A program made the position numbers and the translations under genes. From assembly GCF_003663885.1 (NCBI RefSeq), contig NZ_RCCE01000004.1, positions 1 to 64,000 of the forward strand: a stretch of DNA of 64,000 bases, written 5' to 3'. The DNA comes from Litoreibacter meonggei. Its GTDB lineage: Bacteria; Pseudomonadota; Alphaproteobacteria; Rhodobacterales; Rhodobacteraceae. The notes under the pieces were generated by a model that searched no databases, was not told the origin of the DNA, and saw only the letters and a list, made by a program, of their open reading frames with translations. Shown here one piece after another: positions 60,592-64,000 of the stretch. The stretch's first letter is position 1. Each line of letters starts with the position of its first letter.

Positions 60592-61371
60592 TTAGCCAGC
60601 GCTCTTGTCCGAGGTTTTCGGCTTCGGCAAAGGCACGACGTTTTCCGGCTCCGGCGCGTCGGCCATCTCGTAACCGATGAGCGGCAGGATTTCGGCCAAA
60701 TCGGCCTCCAGACGCTGCATTTGTGCGGTCACGACGCTGTCTTCGACATTAACCTGCTGGGACCAGCGCTTCAGATCGGCGCAGGTTTGCTGGGCCAGTG
60801 CGATCTGTTCGCGGTAATCTTCGATTTCGCGTTGGCGCTGGCGCAGGAAGGTGCGGGCGCGCTCGACCTTTTCTTCGGAATAGACGGATGCCAAATCGCG
60901 GGATTCGTGGCTCATCTGGGCTGCAACTTCCAGAACAGTAGGCTCCAGCGTGTGCAGGTCAGGGTGGTCGCGCAAGTGCATGATCCGTTCGCGAACCGAG
61001 TCAAACTCGGACGACAAAGAGAACAAATCGTTTTTGTCCGCGTTATGTGCTGTCAGATAGGCGCGGGTGACGTCTTCCATCGACAGGTGGAAGTTGCGGT
61101 GCGATTTTTCCAGCTCGAGGATACGGCGGTTGGAGGGCAGGTAGAAGCACAGCGACACGGCAAGGGCTGCAAGGAACAGCTGGGCGATCATGCCCGCGTA
61201 AGGCACGACGGTATCGCCATAACTGGCCGAAAATCTAAGCCAAGGTGCCAGACCAACAGCGGCGGCCAGCGTTGCGCCGACAACGACGCAGGAAAACAAA
61301 ACAACGGCCACCAAGGCCACTCGTTGGAGAAACTGCTGGAGCTGCAGCCAGGTCTGGTTTGCACCAGTCAT
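60592..61371 (-). CDS. Membrane-anchored coiled-coil protein, unknown
   Basis: The 259-residue product begins with two transmembrane segments (about 15-43 and 60-84) followed by a long charged helical region with heptad-like runs (RILELEKSHRNFHLSMEDV, EEKVERARTFLRQRQREIEDYREQIALAQQ) and a Pro-rich tail. No catalytic motif. The start at 61371 gives the short cytosolic lead; a start at 61386 is possible. It lies between the PqiA-like and mlaF genes in the same direction. Function unknown. Confidence 0.78.
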   Translation of the reverse strand: MTGANQTWLQLQQFLQRVALVAVVLFSCVVVGATLAAAVGLAPWLRFSASYGDTVVPYAGMIAQLFLAALAVSLCFYLPSNRRILELEKSHRNFHLSMEDVTRAYLTAHNADKNDLFSLSSEFDSVRERIMHLRDHPDLHTLEPTVLEVAAQMSHESRDLASVYSEEKVERARTFLRQRQREIEDYREQIALAQQTCADLKRWSQQVNVEDSVVTAQMQRLEADLAEILPLIGYEMADAPEPENVVPLPKPKTSDKSAG

Positions 61372-61536
61372 CTCAAACACTCCCAAAAAAGCACCGTTAA
61401 CAAACTCTTAAGCCATTTTAGCGGAGATCCGCCGATTGGCCACGGGGAATTTTGTCGGAAATGTGGCGTAGTTTCAGGACGCTACCGTTAAATCGTGAGG
61501 GATCGGGGGAATTGTTTCTTGATTGGAAACAGCTCG

Positions 61537-62283
61537 CTACCGCACAGCTTCGATCGGCCCCTCGGCGCTGCCGGAGATGAACTGAGTCACATAGGGATCG
61601 CCGGAGTTGTCAAGATCGGCCACGGGGCCAGTCCATTGGATCACCCCGTCATGCAGCATCGCCACCTTGTCGGCGATGGCGCGGACGCTCGACATATCGT
61701 GAGTGATGGTCATGGCGGTCGCGCCCATTTCCACCACGATCTCGCGGATCAGGTCGTTGATGACGCCGGACATGATCGGGTCGAGGCCGGTCGTCGGTTC
61801 GTCGAAGAAGATGATCTCTGGCTCGGCCGCGATGGCCCGGGCAAGGCCCACACGTTTTTGCATGCCGCCGGAGAGCTCTGCCGGATAGCGGTCGGCGACC
61901 TCTTCTTTCAGACCCACGCGGCGCAACTTCTCGACGGCGATGGCGCGGGCTTCCTCGGCGGGCCGCTTGAGCGAACCGCGCATCAGGCGGAAGGCCACGT
62001 TTTGCCACACGGGCAGGCTGTCGAACAACGCACCACCTTGGAACAGCATCCCGAAGCGGGCGAGGAAGGCGTCGTGGTCGCCTTTGGTCGAATCTTTACC
62101 GTCCACCAGAATGGTGCCGCTATCGGGCTTCACTAGCCCCAGCACCGACTTCAGCGCCACGGATTTGCCGGTGCCGGAGCCGCCGATGATCACCATGCTC
62201 TCGCCCTTGGGGATATGCAGATTCACGCCGCGTAGGACGTGGTTGGAGCCGAAGGCTTTATGGACGTCTTCAAAACGGATCAT
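61537..62283 (-). CDS. mlaF: MlaF-type phospholipid transport ATPase
   Basis: The 248-residue ABC ATPase has Walker A GGSGTGKSV (Thr/Val variant of the usual GPSGSGKST), Q-loop ARFGMLFQGGALFDSLPV, signature LSGGMQKRVGLARAI and Walker B IIFFDEPTTGLDP. The GGSGTGKSV and FQGGALFDSL elements are typical of MlaF in Mla intermembrane phospholipid transport. The 3' end is followed by 165 bp before the coiled-coil gene. Overlaps mlaE by 4 bp. No mlaD/C/B genes adjacent in the window. Confidence 0.92.
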   Translation of the reverse strand: MIRFEDVHKAFGSNHVLRGVNLHIPKGESMVIIGGSGTGKSVALKSVLGLVKPDSGTILVDGKDSTKGDHDAFLARFGMLFQGGALFDSLPVWQNVAFRLMRGSLKRPAEEARAIAVEKLRRVGLKEEVADRYPAELSGGMQKRVGLARAIAAEPEIIFFDEPTTGLDPIMSGVINDLIREIVVEMGATAMTITHDMSSVRAIADKVAMLHDGVIQWTGPVADLDNSGDPYVTQFISGSAEGPIEAVR

Positions 62284-63065
62284 GACGAGAAGAATATCCC
62301 CGTTAGGATGAAGTTGGCGGCAAGGATCAGCACGGCAGCCGCCTCGACCGAGCCTTTGGTGGCCTTGCCCACGCCCATCGCCCCACGACCGGAGTTCATG
62401 CCGTAGTAGCAGCCCATCAAGGTGGCGATGCCACCGTTCACCGCACCTTTGGCCAGCGATGTCACGATGTCGGAGGTTTCTAGAAAGTCCGAGGTGTTTT
62501 GCAGGTAGGTCGCCGAATTGAAGTCCAGAGTACCCACGGCCACGGCCCAGCCCCCCATGATGCCGATGATATTGCCCACGGCGACCAGTGCTGGCACGAC
62601 GATGATGCCCGCCAGCACGCGCGGCACGGTGAGGTATTTCATCGGATGGGTGGAGAGGGTCACCAGCGCGTCCAGCTGCTCGGTCACCTTCATGGTGGCA
62701 ATCTCGGCGGCGATGGAGGAGGTCACGCGGGCGGCTATCATCAGGCCGACCATCACGGGGCCAAGCTCGCGCACGATGCCGATGGCGACGATTTGCGGCA
62801 CCACGGCCTCGGCGCTGAAGCGCGCGCCGCCTGCGTAGATTTGCAAGGCCAGTGCGCCGCCGGTGAACAGGGTGGTCAGGCCGATGACGGGCAGGGAGAA
62901 GTAGCCGACATTCATCAACGCCGCGCCGAATTCCTTGAGATAGAACGGCGGACGGATCATATGGGCGAAGGTCTGGCCGGTGAAGATTGCCAAGCGGCCT
63001 AAGGCGGCCAGCGCCGACAGGGTCAGTGCGCCAAGAATGGCCAAGGGCGAAAAGACATGGCTCAT
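62280..63065 (-). CDS. mlaE: MlaE-type permease
   Basis: The 261-residue permease has about five hydrophobic spans and the MlaE signatures [26 protein letters not shown]-like segment, [44 protein letters not shown] and [17 protein letters not shown]. It works with MlaF in phospholipid movement between membranes. Linked to mlaF and alr by ATGA overlaps, so the three form one transcription unit. Confidence 0.93.
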   Translation of the reverse strand: MSHVFSPLAILGALTLSALAALGRLAIFTGQTFAHMIRPPFYLKEFGAALMNVGYFSLPVIGLTTLFTGGALALQIYAGGARFSAEAVVPQIVAIGIVRELGPVMVGLMIAARVTSSIAAEIATMKVTEQLDALVTLSTHPMKYLTVPRVLAGIIVVPALVAVGNIIGIMGGWAVAVGTLDFNSATYLQNTSDFLETSDIVTSLAKGAVNGGIATLMGCYYGMNSGRGAMGVGKATKGSVEAAAVLILAANFILTGIFFSS

Positions 63066-64000
63066 GAATAGGACCGCTTGTAGCGATGGCCGAGCGAGGT
63101 CAGAACTTCATACCCGATGGTGCCAGCGGCGTCGGCCAGCGTGTCCACGCTTTGCTGCGGGCCGAGGATGGTCAGGTGGTCCGGCACCGCGTCCAGATGG
63201 GTCACGTCCACAGTTATCAAGTCCATCGACACACGACCAACCAATGGGCAAGGCGTGTCGCCCGCATAAAGCGTGGCGTTGCCGGACAGCGCGCGGATCA
63301 ATCCGTCAGCATAGCCACCCGCAACGGTGGCAATCGTGCGTGGCTTATCGGCGATGAAGGAGTGTGCGTAGCCCACGGCCTCGCCCGCTTTAATGGTGCG
63401 GGTCTGGATCACCGGCAGGTCCAGCCGCGCCACGGTTTTGGCCCCCTCGAAGGGCAGCCCGCCATAAAGGCCGATGCCGGGGCGGGTCATGTCGAAATGG
63501 TATTCGGGGCCAAGCAGGATGCCACCCGTCGCTGCCAGCGAGCGGGGGGCGAGCAGGCCCGCGGTCATTTCCAGAAAGGCCTTGAGTTGGTCCGTATTGC
63601 CCTGATGATCCGGTTCGTCGGCACAAGCCAGATGGGACATCACCAGCGAGGCGTCCTGGCTCATCTCGGGCGACCAGTCATAAGCCTCGATCCCGAGGCG
63701 GTTCATGCCGGTGTCAATTTGCAGCCCGAACGGATGGTCCGGCAGACGAGCTTGGTGGCGGGAAACCTGTTCAGGGGAATTCAGCAAGGGAACAGCGCCA
63801 AGGTCGGACAGCGTTTGTGTGTCACCGTCCATATGGCCGGAAAAGACATAGATCACAGGGTCTTGGCCCAGCGTCGCGCGCAAGGCGGTCGCTTCTTCGA
63901 CGGCGGCCACAAAGAAAGTGCGCACACCGGCACCGGCCAGTGCCTTCGCCACGCGGCCTGCGCCCAGACCGTAGCCGTCGGCTTTGACCACAGCGCCCGT
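63062..64000 (-). CDS. alr: Alanine racemase, N-terminus beyond window
   Basis: The 313 visible residues run from just before the PLP-lysine motif ([10 protein letters not shown] at about 63962-63991) to the C-terminus, so only the extreme N-terminus lies beyond the right edge. [24 protein letters not shown] and [12 protein letters not shown], followed by [13 protein letters not shown] (catalytic Tyr region nearby) match Alr. It supplies D-alanine for peptidoglycan. Coupled to mlaE by an ATGA overlap. Confidence 0.94.
   Translation of the reverse strand, partial: TGAVVKADGYGLGAGRVAKALAGAGVRTFFVAAVEEATALRATLGQDPVIYVFSGHMDGDTQTLSDLGAVPLLNSPEQVSRHQARLPDHPFGLQIDTGMNRLGIEAYDWSPEMSQDASLVMSHLACADEPDHQGNTDQLKAFLEMTAGLLAPRSLAATGGILLGPEYHFDMTRPGIGLYGGLPFEGAKTVARLDLPVIQTRTIKAGEAVGYAHSFIADKPRTIATVAGGYADGLIRALSGNATLYAGDTPCPLVGRVSMDLITVDVTHLDAVPDHLTILGPQQSVDTLADAAGTIGYEVLTSLGHRYKRSYS

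Noticed and set aside
1-64000. CRISPR arrays, tRNA or rRNA genes, insertion sequences, prophage
   Set aside because: I looked in all intergenic stretches on both strands and saw no regularly spaced repeats, cloverleaf sequences, transposase-like products or phage structural genes other than the isolated PAAR/beta-helix pair.

Overview
The window looks like a chromosomal segment of an alphaproteobacterium of the order Rhodobacterales (roseobacter-like Rhodobacteraceae). This is inferred from gene content and gene style: a heterotetrameric sarcosine oxidase locus, a PuuE-OHCU decarboxylase fusion, a short alphaproteobacterial OpgH, a radA-cvpA pair, DUF1289 next to ruvX, and high-GC, tightly packed genes with many 4-bp ATGA overlaps. 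I saw no rRNA, tRNA, CRISPR array, insertion sequence or phage module.

Layout. 1-2.4 kb: purine-ring catabolism (start of a probable nucleobase permease, ureidoglycine aminohydrolase, allantoinase fused to OHCU decarboxylase). 2.5-4.5 kb: DUF2189 membrane protein, a TetR regulator and a divergent DUF1772 membrane protein with two operator-like palindromes between them. 4.5-8.05 kb: a four-gene manganese/iron-type ABC importer (sitABCD) behind two Fur/Mur-like boxes. 8.05-11 kb: DUF4329 protein, FAH-family hydrolase, sulfatase-family hydrolase. 11.1-14.2 kb: DevBCA-type exporter. 14.4-18.1 kb: dusA, an oxygenase-like protein, an RNA methyltransferase, DUF1289, ruvX. 18.3-24.4 kb: soxB, two tiny membrane proteins, a strong terminator, then soxD-soxA-soxG. 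24.4-29.3 kb: an orphan gene, sodB, DUF302, a ThDP enzyme and a CaiB/BaiF CoA-transferase. 29.4-32.3 kb: two divergent TTC38-like TPR proteins. 32.4-37.1 kb: opgC-opgG-opgH for osmoregulated periplasmic glucans.

37.1-40 kb is a compact operon of five exported or membrane-anchored proteins. Three consecutive products (two related small Cys-rich proteins and an SCO-like protein) each carry a C-x3-C motif; a rhodanese and an esterase follow. I rate this as one of the most interesting regions. 40.1-45.2 kb: LOG protein, LysM protein, a 58-residue basic protein, an Atm1-type ABC exporter, a GNAT acetyltransferase. 45.2-49.1 kb: a MarR-controlled operon of three uncharacterised membrane proteins, an NDH-2-like flavoprotein, a frameshifted small ORF and the GNAT gene. 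Two near-perfect palindromes lie between the operon and the marR gene. 49.2-51.1 kb: orphan PAAR plus beta-helix protein, then a proline-racemase-family enzyme with a Ser/Thr active-site pair. 51.2-56.9 kb: secreted trypsin-like protease, SDR, bioY, a GspC-like fragment, purF, rluE and an SGNH hydrolase. 57-64 kb: desaturase, cvpA, radA, pqiA-like, a coiled-coil membrane protein, mlaF, mlaE and the 3' part of alr.

The best candidates for undescribed biology are the C-x3-C envelope operon (37.1-40 kb), the MarR/NDH-2/membrane-protein operon (44.8-49.1 kb), and the two micro-membrane proteins with an internal terminator in the sarcosine oxidase locus (19.6-20.4 kb).
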